From assembly GCA_034231615.1 (NCBI GenBank), contig CM067304.1:18151944-18215943 (forward strand): a DNA stretch of 64,000 nt, given 5' to 3'. Source of the DNA: Meghimatium bilineatum. Its lineage: Eukaryota; Mollusca; Gastropoda; Stylommatophora; Philomycidae. Below are positions 46,730-60,115 of the stretch, piece by piece. Within the stretch, counting starts at the first letter, position 1. Each line of letters begins with the position of its first letter. Position numbers and translations under genes: made by a program. A model generated the notes under the pieces. The model was not told the origin of the DNA, did not search any database, and saw only the letters and a program-made list of their open reading frames with translations.

Positions 46730-47811
46730 GACCAGGATGCGGGCAAAATTTAACAAAATCTATTGACAATAATATGGATAACGTTTAACAAAATCCATTG
46801 ACCATGATCCGGGCAGTATGTAACAACACCTACAAGCTATGATCCGAACATGTTTTAATACAATCAACTGACCATGATCCGAACATGTTTTAACGCAATC
46901 AACAGACCCTGATCTGAAAATGTTTTAATACAACAACTGACTATGATCCGAACATGTTTTAACGCAATCAACAGACCCTGATCTGAAAATGTTTTAATAC
47001 AACAACTGACCATGATCCGAACATGTTTTAACGCAATCAACAGACCCTGATCTGAAAATGTTTTAATACAATCAACTGACCCTGATCTGAACATGTTTTA
47101 ACGCAATCAACAGACCCTGATCCGAAGATGTTTTAATACAACAACTGACCATGATCCGAACATGTTTTAACGCAATCAACAGACCCTGATCTGAAAATGT
47201 TTTAATACAATCAACTGACCATGATCCGAACATGTTTTAACGCAATCAACAGACCCTGATCCGAAGATGTTTTAATACAACAACTGACCATGATCCGAAC
47301 ATGTTTTAACGCAATCAACAGACCCTGATCCGAAGATGTTTTAATACAACAACTGACCATGATCCGAACATGTTTTAACGCAATCAACAGACCCTGATCT
47401 GAAAATAATTTTAATACAATCAACTGAACATGATCCGAACATGTTTTAACGCAATCAACAGACCCTGATCTGAAAATCTTTTAATACAATCAACTGACCA
47501 TGATCCGAACATGTTTTAACGCAATCAACAGACCCTGATCCGAAGATGTTTTAATACAACAACTGACCATGATCCGAACATGTTTTAACGCAATCAACAG
47601 ACCCTGATCCGAAGATGTTTTAATACAACAACTGACCATGATCCGAACATGTTTTAACGCAATCAACAGACCCTGATCCGAAGATGTTTTAATACAATCA
47701 ACTGACCCTGATCCGAACATGTTTTAACGCAATCAACAGACCTTGATCTGGAAATGTTTTAATACAATCAACTGACCCTGATCCGAACATGTTTTAATAC
47801 AAACAACTGAC
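46730..47811. repeat. ~69-bp minisatellite reaching VWA-2 exon a
   Basis: About 15 units of CATGATCCGAACATGTTTTA, ACGCAATCAACAGACCCTGA and TTTTAATACAACAACTGAC. The array's CTGACCATGATCC motif spans the donor of exon 47812-47987. Confidence 0.95.
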
Positions 47812-47987
47812 CATGATCCTAGTATCTGCAGCTTGGACATGAGAATCCGTCCCGTAAAGGTTCATCCCAATAGCATTGGTCACGTGTCCGTACCGAAGAG
47901 CTGTGTAAGCGAGGTACTGTTTGACTGTCTCTTTATGAAGCAAGACACTGTCTGAAGCATCCACGACCATCAGAAAGTCTCGACACC
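47812..47987 (-). CDS. Pif-like gene, VWA-2 exon a (MIDAS DxSxS)
   Basis: 176 nt, acceptor TATTTGTCTAG. Encodes CRDFLMVVDASDSV: the first VWA strand and a perfect DxSxS metal motif, then a helix and the strand NAIGMNLYGTDSH. I place the donor at ATCATG|GTCAGT, ending in phase 0, which fits the next exon. An alternative donor CAT|GTCCAA nine codons upstream is also in phase but weaker. The chosen donor lies in sequence shared with the tandem array that follows. Confidence 0.88.
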
Positions 47988-48115
47988 CTAGACAAATAGA
48001 ACAGAACTGAAGTATTTCGTGGACGATAAACACCTTCATCTGCGTTCATTCACAAACTTCTGCAGATTAGCAGAAACATCATGATGCAGACAACGGGATT
48101 TGAAGCAGAGTCGCT

Positions 48116-48126
48116 CAGATGGCACT

Positions 48127-48208
<82 letters not shown>

Positions 48209-48320
48209 CCAATCAATCAATCAACCAATATATCAATCAATATATCAATCAATATATCAATCAATATATCAATCAATATGTCAATCAATATATCAATCAA
48301 TCAATATATCCATCAATGAA
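48116..48320. repeat. (AATC)n with ATAT variants
   Basis: Pure AATC to 48206, then AATATATC variants. Confidence 0.97.
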
Positions 48321-48780
48321 TCCAATCAATGAATTCAATCAATCCAATCAATCGATCTATCTATCAATATATAAATACATCTATTAATAATATGTGGCAT
48401 GTCTCTATAAAACCGCAAAATGTCAGCTCGTATGGGTACCATAATGGATGCGTCAACACAGAATGTTACAGCGATTTATGTCTTGAACAATACGGACGAA
48501 TGAGGACAAATCTGTCTTGTCCAATCCTGGATGTTGTACGAGTATGTAATATGCTTTTGACAGATATGAGAAAAGTAACGTATACGATCATGCTCAAGTC
48601 CGTAGACAAAGGGGGCTTTAAGAAATCAGAGTATGAATTTTAGTACTAAGAATACAGCCTTGATTTAGAGAAAATCATTGTTTTCCTCTGTCTCTTCTTC
48701 CCTTGATCTTTCCGATTGTAACTAAATGTTCAAGTTTTCTAACATAAAATATATTACATGTATTATAATAAATATAAAGA
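48321..48780. other. Retroelement-like segment
   Basis: 48420-48560 shares ordered blocks with 41345-41470. No exon; an 86-codon open stretch has no recognised domain. Confidence 0.4.
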
Positions 48781-48784
48781 ATAA

Positions 48785-50424
48785 ATGTATAATAGGGAAA
48801 CTTGTTTAAAAATGAAGACACTGCTGGTGATAGAATGTTGTAGTTAACATATAATAGGGAAACTTGTTTAACAATGAAGACTTGTACTGCTGGTGATAGA
48901 ATGTTGTAGTTAACATGTAATGGGAAAACTTGTTTAACAATGAAGACTTGTACTGCTGGTGATAGAATGTTGTAGTTAACATGTAATAGGAAAACTTGTT
49001 TTAAAATGAAGACTTGTACTGCTGGTGATATAATGTTGTAGTTAACATGTAATGGGAAAACTTGTTTAACAATGAAGACTTGTACTGCTGGTGATAGAAT
49101 GTTGTAGTTAACATGTAATGGGAAAACTTGTTTAACAATGAAGACTTGTACTGCTGGTGATAGAATGTTGTAGTTAACATATAATAGGAAAACTTGTTTA
49201 ACAATGAAGACTTGTACTGCTGGTGATAGAATGTTGTAGTTAACATGTAATAGGAAAACTTGTTTAACAATGAAGACTTGTACTGCTGGTGATAGAATGT
49301 TGTAGTTAACATGTAATGGGAAAACTTGTTTAACAATGAAGACTTGTACTGCTGATGATAGAATGTTGTAGTTAACATATAATAGGAAAACTTGTTTAAC
49401 AATGAAGACTTGTACTGCTGGTGATAGAATGTTGTAGTTAACATGTAATAGGAAAACTTGTTTAACAATGAAGACTTATACTGCTGGAGATAGAATGTTG
49501 TAGTTAACATGTAATAGGAAAACTTGTTTTAAAATGAAGACTTATACTGCTGGTGATAGAATGTTGTAGTTAACATGTAATAGGAAAACTTGTTTAACAA
49601 TGAAGACTTGTGCTGCTGGTGATAGAATGTTGTAGTTAACATGTAATATGAAAACTTGTTTTAAAATGAAGACTTATACTGCTGGTGATAGAATGTTGTA
49701 GTTAACATGTAATAGGAAAACTTGTTTAACAATGAAGACTTGTGCTGCTGGTGATAGAATGTTGTAGTTAACATGTAATAGGAAAACTTGTTTAACAATG
49801 AAGACTTGTGCTGCTGGTGATAGAATGTTGTAGTTAACATGTAATAGGAAAACTTGTTTAACAATGAAGACTTGTGCTGCTGGTGATAGAATGTTGTAGT
49901 TAACATGTAATAGGAAAACTTGTTTTAAAATGAAGACTTGTACTGCTGGTGATAGAATGTTGTAGTTAACATGTAATATGGAAACTTGTTAAAAAATTAT
50001 AACACTGCTGGAGATAGAATGTTGTAGGTAACATGTAATAGGAAAACTTGTTTAACAATGAAGACTTATACTGCTGGAGATAGAATGTTGTAGTTAACAT
50101 GTAATAGGAAAACTTGTTTAACAATGAAGACTTGTGCTGCTGGTGATAGAATGTTGTAGTTAACATGTAATAGGAAAACTTGTTTTAAAATGAAGACTTG
50201 TACTGCTGGTGATAGAATGTTGTAGTTAACATGTAATATGGAAACTTGTTAAAAAATTATAACACTGCTGGAGATAGAATGTTGTAGTTAACATGTAATA
50301 GGAAAACTTGTTTTAAAATGAAGACTTGTACTGCTGGTGATAGAATGTTGTAGTTAACATGTAATAGGAAAACTTGTTTTAAAATGAAGACTTGTACTGC
50401 TGGTGATAGAATGTTGTAGTTAAC
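48785..50424. repeat. ~66-bp minisatellite next to the 33-nt exon
   Basis: About 25 units of AGGAAAACTTGTTTAACAAT, GAAGACTTGTACTGCTGGTG and ATAGAATGTTGTAGTTAACA. The last unit ends at intron position +5 of exon 50429-50461. Confidence 0.96.
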
Positions 50425-50428
50425 TTAC

Positions 50429-50461
50429 TTGAACCTTTCGGTACGGGATCCAGAATCTTGC
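50429..50461 (-). CDS. Pif-like gene, 33-nt linker exon before VWA-2
   Basis: Very small exon with acceptor TTTTTTCAG and donor TTCAA|GTAAGT. Phase 1 on both sides; encodes KILDPVPKGS and supplies the first base of the Arg codon that precedes the Cys opening VWA-2. The phase fit to the next exon and the strong splice sites support it despite the size. A large 66-bp tandem array begins about four bases past its donor. Confidence 0.72.
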
Positions 50462-51015
50462 CTGAAAAAAGTAAAATGAAATTTAGGAAGAATTAAAAAA
50501 AAAGTGAAAAAATCAAATTAATTCAAATAATAGCTGATGGAATTTTAACAGATCCATTCAGCTGGCAGCTATTTGTCAAACATCTTGAAATTTTTTTATG
50601 TTTAACGAATTCAATCAATCAGCATCCCTAAAGAATGCGATTTTAGTCCACATCCAACGTGTACTTTTCTTTTTTCTAAGTAAACTTATACCTCTGGCGT
50701 TTATTTCTATGTTTTATTTATGTTAACAAGTAGGTCTCATTGGCCCTTTAGTACTGAGACCTGATGGTATGCACTAATGTTCAATGTTTGTGGTTCTCGA
50801 GGAACTTAAATACCTATGCAGTTTTTGTGTTGTTGTCTGCGTGTCCATCAACCAATCCATTTTTAAAGTAGCTTAAGAATATACCCGTTTGAAGTCTTGA
50901 CTAAAGCCATATATGTTTAGAGATGCTCATCGACGAATTTGGGAAACGTGTTGTCTCATGTTGTAAGGAGAATAGGTGTCAACTTGTTTAAATCTACCTT
51001 CCGCGTTTTGATTTT
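50462..51015. other. Intron sequence, no exon found
   Basis: AT-rich; no VWA-like continuation on the minus strand. Confidence 0.5.
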
Positions 51016-51019
51016 TAGG

Positions 51020-53448
51020 ATGAAAGAAAAGGACATACTGAATATATGACCGGAGCACTTATGTTGCGACATTCTGAAGGACATACTGAATATATGACCG
51101 GAGCACTTATGTTGCGACATTCTGAAGGACATACTGAATATGTGACCAGGGCACCTAGGTTGCGACATTCTGAAGGACATACTGAATACGTGACCGGAGC
51201 ACATATGTTACGACATTCTGAAGGACATACTGAATATGTGACCGGAGCACCTATGTTACGACATTCTGAAGGACATACTGAATATGTGACCGGAGCACCT
51301 ATGTTGCGACATTCTGAAGTACATACTGAATATGTGACCGGAGCACTTATGTTGCGACATTCTGAATGACATACTGAATATGTGACCGGAGCACCTATGT
51401 TACGACATTCTGAAGGACATACTGAATATGTGACCGGAGCACCTATGTTACGACATTCTGAAGGACATACTGAATATGTGACCGGAGCACCTATGTTACG
51501 ACATTCTGAAGGACATACTGAATATGTGACCGGAGCACCTAGGTTGCGATATTCTGAAGGACATACTGAATATGTGACCGGAGCACCTATGTTACGACAT
51601 TCTGAAGGACATACTGAATATGTGACCGGAGCACCTATGTTGCGACATTCTGAAGGACATACTGAATATGTGGCCGGAGCACCTATGTTGCGACATTCTG
51701 AAGGACATACTGAATATGTGACCGGAGCACCTATGTTGCGACATTCTGAAGGACATACTGAATATGTGACCGGAGTACCTATGTTGCGACATTCTGAAGG
51801 ACATACTGAATATGTGACCGGAGCACCTAGGTTGCGATATTCTGAAGGACATACTAAATATGTGACCGGATCACATAGGTTGCGATATTCTGAAGGACAT
51901 ACTGAATATGTGACCGGAGCACTTATGTTGCGACATTCTGAAGGACATACTGAATATGTGACAGGAGCACTTATGTTGCGACATTCTGATGGACATACTG
52001 AATATGTGACCGGAGCACTTATGTTGCGATATTCTGAAGGACATACTGAATATGTGACCGGAGCATTTATGTTGCGACATTCTGAAGGACATACTGAATA
52101 TGTGACCGGAGCACTTATGTTGCGACATGCTGAAGGACATACTGAATATGTGACCGGAGCACTTATGTTGCGACATTCTGAAGGACATACTGAATATATG
52201 ACCGGATCACTTATGTTGCGACATGCTGAAGGACATACTGAATATATGACCGGAGCACTTATGTTGCGACATTTTGAAGGACATACTGAATATGTGACCG
52301 GATCACTTATGTTGCGATATTCTTAAGGACATACTGAATATGTGACCGGAGCACTTATGTTGCGACATGCTGAAGGACATAATGAATATGTGACCGGAGC
52401 ACTTTTGTTGCGACATTCTGAAGGACATACTGAATATGTGACCGGAGCACCTATGATGCGACATTCTGAAGGACATACTGAATATGTGACCGGAGCACTT
52501 ATGTTGCGACATTCTGAAGGACATACTGTGTATGTAACCGGAGCACTTATGTTGCGACATTCTGAAGGACATACTGAATATGTGACCGGAGCACCTATGT
52601 TGCGACATTCTGAAGGACATACTGAATATGTGACCGGAGCACTTATGTTGCGACATTCTGAAGGACATACTGAATATGTGACCGGAGCACTTATGTTGCG
52701 ACATTCTGAAGGACATACTGAATATATGACCGGAGCACCTATGTTACGACATTCTGAAGGACATACTGAATATGTGACCGGAGCACTTATGTTGCGACAT
52801 TCTGAAGGACATACTGTGTATGTAACCGGAGCACTTATGTTGCGACATTCTGAAGGACATACTGAATATGTGACCGGAGCACCTATGTTGCGACATTCTG
52901 AAGGACATACTGAATATGTGACCGGAGCACTTATGTTGCGACATTCTGAAGGACATACTGAATATGTGACCGGAGCACTTATGTTGCGACATTCTGAAGG
53001 ACATACTGAATATATGACCGGAGCACCTATGTTACGACATTCTGAAGGACATACTGAATATGTGACCGGAGCACCTATGTTGCGACATTCTGAAGGACAT
53101 ACTGAATATGTGACCGGAGCACTTATGTTGTGATATTCTGAAGGACATACTGAATATGTGACCGGAGCACTTATGTTGCGACATTCTGAAGGACATACTG
53201 TGTATGTAACCGGAGCACTTATGTTGCGACATTCTGAAGGACATACTGAATATGTGACCGGAGCACTTATGTTGCGACATTCTGAAGGACATACTGAATA
53301 TATGACCGGAGCACCTATGTTGCGACATTCTGAAGGACATACTGAATATATGACCGGAGCACTTATGTTACGACATTCTGAAGGACATACTGAATATGTG
53401 ACCGGAGCACCTAGGTTGCGATATTCTGAAGGACATACTGAATACGGC
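51020..53448. repeat. 48-bp minisatellite, about 50 units
   Basis: Unit GAAGGACATACTGAATATGT, GACCGGAGCACCTATGTTGC, GACATTCT. 48 bp is 16 codons, so frames of up to 314 (+) and 375 (-) codons exist: TGALMLRHSEGHTEYV on plus, YSVCPSECRNISAPVT on minus. No start, splice or codon evidence of translation. Higher-order blocks are visible (repeats of the GTGTATGTAACC variant). Confidence 0.96.
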
Positions 53449-53462
53449 AATCTAACGACTAA

Positions 53463-53690
53463 CTAATCAGAAGAACGGATTACGTTGTGTCATGGCTTAC
53501 AGCTTACCCGCAATATATACGCCTTTCGAGTTGCCACGTTTCACTTCAGCAAAGCTTCAACGTCAAATTCATTCCCTACGGAATGGAACCTCAAAACCTC
53601 AAAACCTCATAGAACGACATGCGTGGTAGGTAACAGTGTTGTTATTCTTCCACTCACTCCCCCTCCTGTCTGGCAGCGACAACACACGGC
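53463..53690 (-). mobile_element. Diverged SINE-A fragment
   Basis: Antisense; ACGTTGTGTCATGGCTTACA, CGCCTTTCGAGTTGCCAC and GACATGCGTGGTAGGTAACA correspond to SINE-A. Confidence 0.65.
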
Positions 53691-53694
53691 TGGT

Positions 53695-54050
53695 CCTAGA
53701 AGTGACATACATACTAATTTTTAATCCTGGATGTGGGGAAAACGGACAAAAAGAACAAAGAACATCAATGCAATCTTTTTCTGAATCCGTTTTGTTATCT
53801 AATAAGGTTTCCTTTTCTTTATTATTATAATTTAATTGATACCAATCTAACCTGGGCATGCGATAACAGAAGTCCAATTCAGTGGCTCCCTGATTTCCTG
53901 AACGATGTGGGAACTGTCAAGCAACAGGAGATGATGAGCCGGCTCTAGAAACAAACTCATAATCAGGATTTCTCTGTCTTTAACGATCTTTGCTTCCTGT
54001 CAGAACCAGAAATAATTCTACAATTTCTTGCTATACTGATCTGTCTGTTT
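53695..54050. other. Intron sequence, weak exon candidate only
   Basis: Minus strand has a CTTGACAG acceptor-like site near 53912, a 20-codon open stretch including ELDFCYRMP and a GTTAGA donor-like site near 53849; phase does not fit the 33-nt exon, so not called. Confidence 0.3.
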
Positions 54051-54300
54051 ATCTATCTATCTTTGTATCCTTCCATCCGTTTGTCCGTCCAATTGTCAGT
54101 CAGTCAGTCTATCTGTCTACCTACATATATATATATCTACCAAATTACCTCCCTACACACACACAAACATACACACACATAAACATACACACACATACAC
54201 ACACACATACAAACACGTACACACACATACACACACACACAAACACACATACACACATACACACATTCTTACATACATACATACTTACATACATACATAC
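54051..54300. repeat. TCTA and ACAC/CATA microsatellites
   Basis: Mixed tetra- and dinucleotide runs. Confidence 0.9.
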
Positions 54301-54304
54301 TTGT

Positions 54305-57300
54305 TGTTCGTCCATCACAAGTGATGATGACCATTTGTTACATCCACTTTTGAAAATTCAATTTTAGTTATGTGCTTGATTATGAGTTCGTAGATGGCTA
54401 ATGAGCCCTATTCGAGCTGTAAATGTCCTTGGACAGTTTGGACATGGAATGACGACTGTAGACGGATCTTAGTCTATCCGTGACTTTCTAGCTGCTCTCC
54501 GCTGTTGAGCTGCTGCATTTCTTTTCTTTTCACAAGATGATGCGCTCTTTTTTTAATTTTAGAACGCCATGTAGATCTATTTTGTGCACGTTCTTCCCAT
54601 GTATCGTGGTCTATTTCAAAGGCTTTCAGTGAGTTCTTCAACGAGTCCTTGTAGCGCTTCCTTTGGTCACCTTGAGATCGTATACCCTTCTCTAGCTCAC
54701 CATAGAGAAGTATCTTTGGCAGACGATGGTCTGGCATACGCACCAAATGACCTGCCCAACGAATCTGTGTCTGCATCAGGATCGTGTCAATGCTTGGGAT
54801 ACCAGCTCTATCAAGGACAGTGGTATCTGGAATCTTGTCTTGCCATCTGATGTTCATAACTTTTCTGAGACAATTTGTATGAAAATGAGTGAGTTTTTTT
54901 CACATGACATCTATACACAGTCCATGTTTCACTAGCGTAAAGCAGCACTGGAAGTACCACTGCTCTGTAAACTTTCAGCTTAGTCTGTAGGTTAATGCCA
55001 TTTCTATGCCAAACATTTGCGTACAATCTGCCGAAAGTACTGCTTGCTTTGGCGATCCTTGTATACACTTCATCATCAACGTCGGCATTTTGTGACAACG
55101 TACTGTCTAGATATGTGAATCTATTCACAACTTTCAGTGCTACACCATTTACCTTTATGCAGGGCTCGAGATAGCTTTTGCCCAGTGCTGGTTGTAACAT
55201 GACTTCTGTTTTCTCTGTGTTAATGGTAAGCCCAAAGTTGGTACAGGCTTTGGATAATCTGTCTATAATACATTGTAGATCAGCCTCAGAGTTGGCATTT
55301 AGGGCACAGTCATCAGCAAATAGAAGATCCCTGATTGTGTGTGATTTAACTTTGGTTTTTGCTCGAAGCCGCCGAAGGTTGAACAATTTTCCGTCTATGC
55401 GATAGGTGATGTTTACTCCCAGGTCTAGATATCTGAAAGCATCATTCAACATAGCAGAGAACATGATGCTAAATAGGGTAGGTGCTAATACACATCCTTG
55501 TTTTACTCCATTTGAGACAGGAAAGGTTTCAGATAACTCTCCATCATCCTGAACTCTAGCTTGCATTCAATCATGCAGTTGCTGCACCATTGAGATAAAT
55601 TTCTGTGGACATCCATACTTTGCCAGAATCTTCCACAGACCCTCTCTACTTACTGTGTCAAATGCTTTTGTCAAGTCTATGAATGCTGTGTACAGGTCAC
55701 AGTGTTGTTCTTGAAGCTGTCTTTCAGCAAAGATCATATCAGTTGTTCCACGTTCTTTTCTGAAACCACATTGGATTTCGGGCAGTAGTCCTTCATTTAG
55801 ATGAGATGTAAGACGGTTCAAAAGGATTCTGGCAAATATCTTTCCAGCAATGGACAGTAGAGAGATACCACGATGATTGTTACAGGACTGGTGGTTCCCT
55901 TTACGTTTATACAGGTGTATAATTGTAGCATCCTTAAAATTTTGTGGAATTTTTTCGCTTTTCCATGACTGTTGGAAAATTATGTGAAGTTTCTCAATAA
56001 GATTTTTACCACCATATTTGTATATTTCGATTGGTATTGAGACGGAGCCAGGTGCTTTTCCACTAGAAAGCTGATGAACTGCTTTACGAGTTTCCTCCAA
56101 AGTAGGGATGTCACCTAGCATTTCATTGAGAGGAACCTGCGGTAGTCGGTTGATAGCCTCTTCATTTATTGATGATGGGTTATTAAAAATGTGCTCAAAG
56201 TGTTCTACCCAGCGCTGCAGGATTTTATATTTTTCTACGATTAGTTAGTTTCATTTGCATTGAGAAGTGGAAAAGATCCCAATGAGGTTGGGCCATATAA
56301 CGTTTTAAGTGCATCATAGAAGTTTCTTAAATCGTTTGTGTCTGCAAATCTTTGTATCTCATCTGCTTTCTTATTCAGCCACGAGTCCCTCATATGGCGT
56401 AGTTTATTTTGAATTATTTTCCGTTTGTAATTGAGCGCTTCTTTTTTAGACATTGATTTTGGATCATTTAAGTATGCTTTGAAAAGGTGGTGTTTTTTGG
56501 TCCAACATTTCTTTGATTTTATTATTATTTTCATCAAACCAGTCATTTTGTTTTTTGATAGAATGACCTAGTTCCTCAGTAGCAGTGTCGTAAATTTGCT
56601 TGCTCAGATATGTCCAGTTCGTATCTACATCTTGCTCTAGTTGTGCAGATTTCAGACATTCATCCAGAGTAGAGGCTAGGGACTGTTGTGTGTTTACATT
56701 TGATAACTTTCTGACGTCTATACGTTTCTTTGCTTTGCTTCCTTGTGGGCGTCTGGCAGGTTATATGCGAATTCTTAGTTTTGACACAATAAGACGATGG
56801 TCAGTCTTGCAGTCTGCACTGCACATGGATTTTGTCACTCGAACATCTTGGCGGTCCTTTCTTCTTACAATTATATAATCTATAATATGCCAGTGTTTTG
56901 ATCGAGGGTGCATCCAGGAGGTCCGGTTTCGGATTGGGAGTTGAAACATGGTGTTGGTAATAAGGAGGTCATGTCCGCCACAAGTTTGTAACAGACGAAG
57001 TCCATTGTTGTTGCACTGACCCACTCCATATTTCCCTATTACACCGTTCCAGGAGATATTGTCTTTACCCACCCTTGCATTGAAGTCTCCAAGTAATATG
57101 AGCTTATCAGTTTATGGAACTGCACTGATAGCTGCATGAAGTTCATCATAGAACTTATCTTTAACTTCTTCTGGATTTGCTAGTGTTGGTGCATACGCAC
57201 AGATGATTGTTGCATATTTTTTACCAGAGAGCAGGGGGATTTTTACTGTCATGAGGCGGTCATTTATTGCCTTTGGTGGGCCTGCTAGTTTGCCAACGAG

Positions 57301-57540
57301 TGTTGTTTTAATGGCGAAACCTACTCCTGCTTCACGTCTTTCCTTAATATCTCTTCCGCTCCAAAAGAATGTATATTCTGCAACTCTTTCACAGAGCTGA
57401 CCGACTCCAGCAAGTCGAGTTTCACTCAGAGCTGCTATGTCAATATGGTACTTTGCTAACTCTCTCCCAATCAGGGCTCTTCTTCGAATCGGTCTATTTG
57501 TGTTGAGAGTCATTGTTGAGGAGTGTGCGTACATTCCATG
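54305..57540 (-). mobile_element. LINE-A, near full-length ORF2, inactivated
   Basis: Minus strand, in pieces because of stops and frameshifts. Endonuclease: 57534-57112 (AALSETRLAGVGQL, ATIICAYAPTL) and 57072-56761 (LITNTMFQLP, TDHRLIVSKL). Connector 56546-56241. RT: 56121-55567 (KDATIIHLYKRKGN, NHRGISLLS, FIDLTKAFDTV), then after one stop 55566-54811 (GVKQGCVLAPTLFS, LLFADDCALNA, FTYLDSTLSQNAD). C-terminus 54857-54474 (IRWAGHLVRMPDHRLPK, KRYKDSLKNSLKAF) and a C2H2-like finger (CPNCPRTFTARIGLISH) to about 54390. The 3' end is GATGGACGAACAACAAG at 54305. It fills the intron where the VWA-1 tail exon is missing. Confidence 0.9.
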
Positions 57541-57864
57541 CTCCTAGAGTCAGTGGGAAAAGCTTTTCCCTTCAGGAGAATTTTCGTGAATGTGAAAATG
57601 ACTTGCACTGGGGATTTTGATTAAAGTGAGGAAGAGTTGTGCAAAGCGTCGCCCTCACTCTCTTGTCGGACCTCATTTGAAACCAGTGGCAAGACGAATC
57701 GAGACGACTGGAAGTGAAGTACTATGCAGTGGATGACCATGGTTTTCTTCGTGTCTCACCATGCCCGATGTGGTCCACACCGCGTTGCTGGCGTTCGCCT
57801 ACATTACCCGGTGGGCCGATAAACCATCGTACCTCGTACGCGTAAATTCGCCGAATATCAGACT
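57541..57864 (-). mobile_element. Probable LINE-A 5' region
   Basis: GC-richer than its surroundings (GCGTCGCCCTCACTC, CACCGCGTTGCTGGCG) and directly upstream of the endonuclease start; the boundary is not defined. Confidence 0.45.
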
Positions 57865-58119
57865 TTACGTGTTTAGGTTGACAAGACCGTTATGTTTTTT
57901 GAGTCTCAGCACAATATCACCTACTTTATGACTGCCTAACAGGCTGTCAGTCGAGTGTGGAGCCAGAATACGCCCCAGGCAGTCCACTGGTGCTGTGTTC
58001 ACACGACACGTCAAACCTGTTGTTGTAGCTACATAGTGAATAGTGAGCAATTTCAATGAGTTATTGACACCGAAGTAAATTTGTTCATCATAAACTTCAA
58101 CATTATTATATATAATCAC
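57865..58119 (-). other. Unrecognised minus-strand ORF upstream of the LINE
   Basis: 84 codons without a stop; includes YDEQIYFGVNNSLKLLTIHY and GLTCRVNTAPVDCLG. A GT donor-like GTAGGT and a preceding ACAACAG exist inside it. It lies in the intron where the VWA-1 tail exon is missing but does not look like a VWA C-terminus. Function unknown. Confidence 0.3.
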
Positions 58120-58321
58120 TCTTTACACATCACGCAGATATATCCATTTGATAGCCTCAACTAGACTGTCTTAAAATACACAATGTGATGTTATACACTG
58201 GTTATGATGTTAACACAACTTTGAAAACATTAGCACAACTGACACTGTGAAAAAAATACCGCGCCATATTGGCGTGACGTAGAACACAAGAGCAACACAC
58301 ATACATACTTACATACATACT

Positions 58322-58860
<539 letters not shown>

Positions 58861-59099
58861 TTATTATTATTTTGACATCTATTACATCTATCTATCTATT
58901 TTTATCTATCTATATATCTATTTCTATTTATCCATCCATCCATTTATTCATCTATTTATCTGACCCTTTTTTCTGTCTCAGTCTGCCTGATTCTTTCATT
59001 CGCCATTATATCCGTCTATTTTTCTCACTAGTGCGTCCTTCAATACATCAATTCCTTCATTGATTGATTGATTGATTGATTCATTCATTCATTCATTCA

Positions 59100-59515
59100 C
59101 ACTAACTTTCAAAGATTTCGTTCACTGATAACAGCAATACTATATATTTGAGATCAGCGCTTACGATACGCGCTGTAAGAGCTTGAAATGCCGGTGGAGA
59201 GCAGAATATTACAACAGAATGCTGCCACTAAATGTATTAGATTGTCCCATATAATTGGACATAGTGACCATCAAGCTTTTATATTATCGGATATTTCATG
59301 GCGAACGATGTAGCAAAACTGTCAAGCTGTAAACCGTGATACTGCATACTGTTCTCTAGACTACGCCTGGCCAAAGAGCTTAAATGTTTATTAAAGAAGA
59401 TAGAAGTGTGACCATTCGCAAAAAATAAGACCCAATAGCAGAATTAAAACAAACGAGAATCATCCTTTTTACGAGATTGTTTCGATAATTGTCGTGTTCT
59501 CATTGGTCAATATTT
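59100..59515. other. Intron sequence, no exon found
   Basis: Checked on the minus strand for the VWA-1 tail; nothing fits. Confidence 0.5.
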
Positions 59516-59665
59516 ATTCATTCATTTTTCTTTAGCGCTGAAGTTAATGCATAGGCCAGAGGTCAGATCTCTCCAATTCTGTCTGTTCAAAGCTATTCTG
59601 TGCAGTTCTTGAATAGTATGTATATTCTGAGTGTTTCTTTTGGTCTATCCCTGGCTCTTCTGCTC
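59516..59665 (-). mobile_element. LINE-D C-terminal fragment
   Basis: Shares AGGTCAGATCTCTCCAATT and CTATTCTGTGCAGTTCTTGA with 45740-45850, in the same orientation. Confidence 0.75.
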
Positions 59666-59667
59666 AC

Positions 59668-60115
59668 TATTTATAATGAATGAATATTTATAATGAGTGC
59701 ATATTTATAATGAGTGCATATTTATAATGAATGTATATTTATAATGAGTGCCTATTTATAATGAGTGCCTATTTATAATGAATGTACATTTATAATGAAT
59801 GTATATTTATAATGAGTGCATATTTATAATGAATGTATATTTATAATGAGTGCCTATTTATAATGAGTGCCTATTTATAATGAATGTACATTTATAATGA
59901 GTGTATATTTATAATGAGTGCATATTTATAATGAATGTATATTTATAATGAGTGCATATTTATAATGAGTGCCTATTTATAATGAATGTATATTTATAAT
60001 GGATGTATATTTATAATGGATGTATATTTATAATGAAGATATTTATAATTGATGTATATTTATAATGAGTGCATATTTATAATGAATGCATATTTATAAT
60101 GAAAATACTTTAATG
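59668..60115. repeat. 17-bp minisatellite, about 25 units
   Basis: Unit ATATTTATAATGAGTGC with GAATGTAT, GAGTGCCT and GGATGTAT variants. Confidence 0.95.

Noticed and set aside
53849-53911. Possible exon (ELDFCYRMP) as the missing VWA-1 tail
   Set aside because: No VWA similarity, and its phase does not join to the 33-nt exon.
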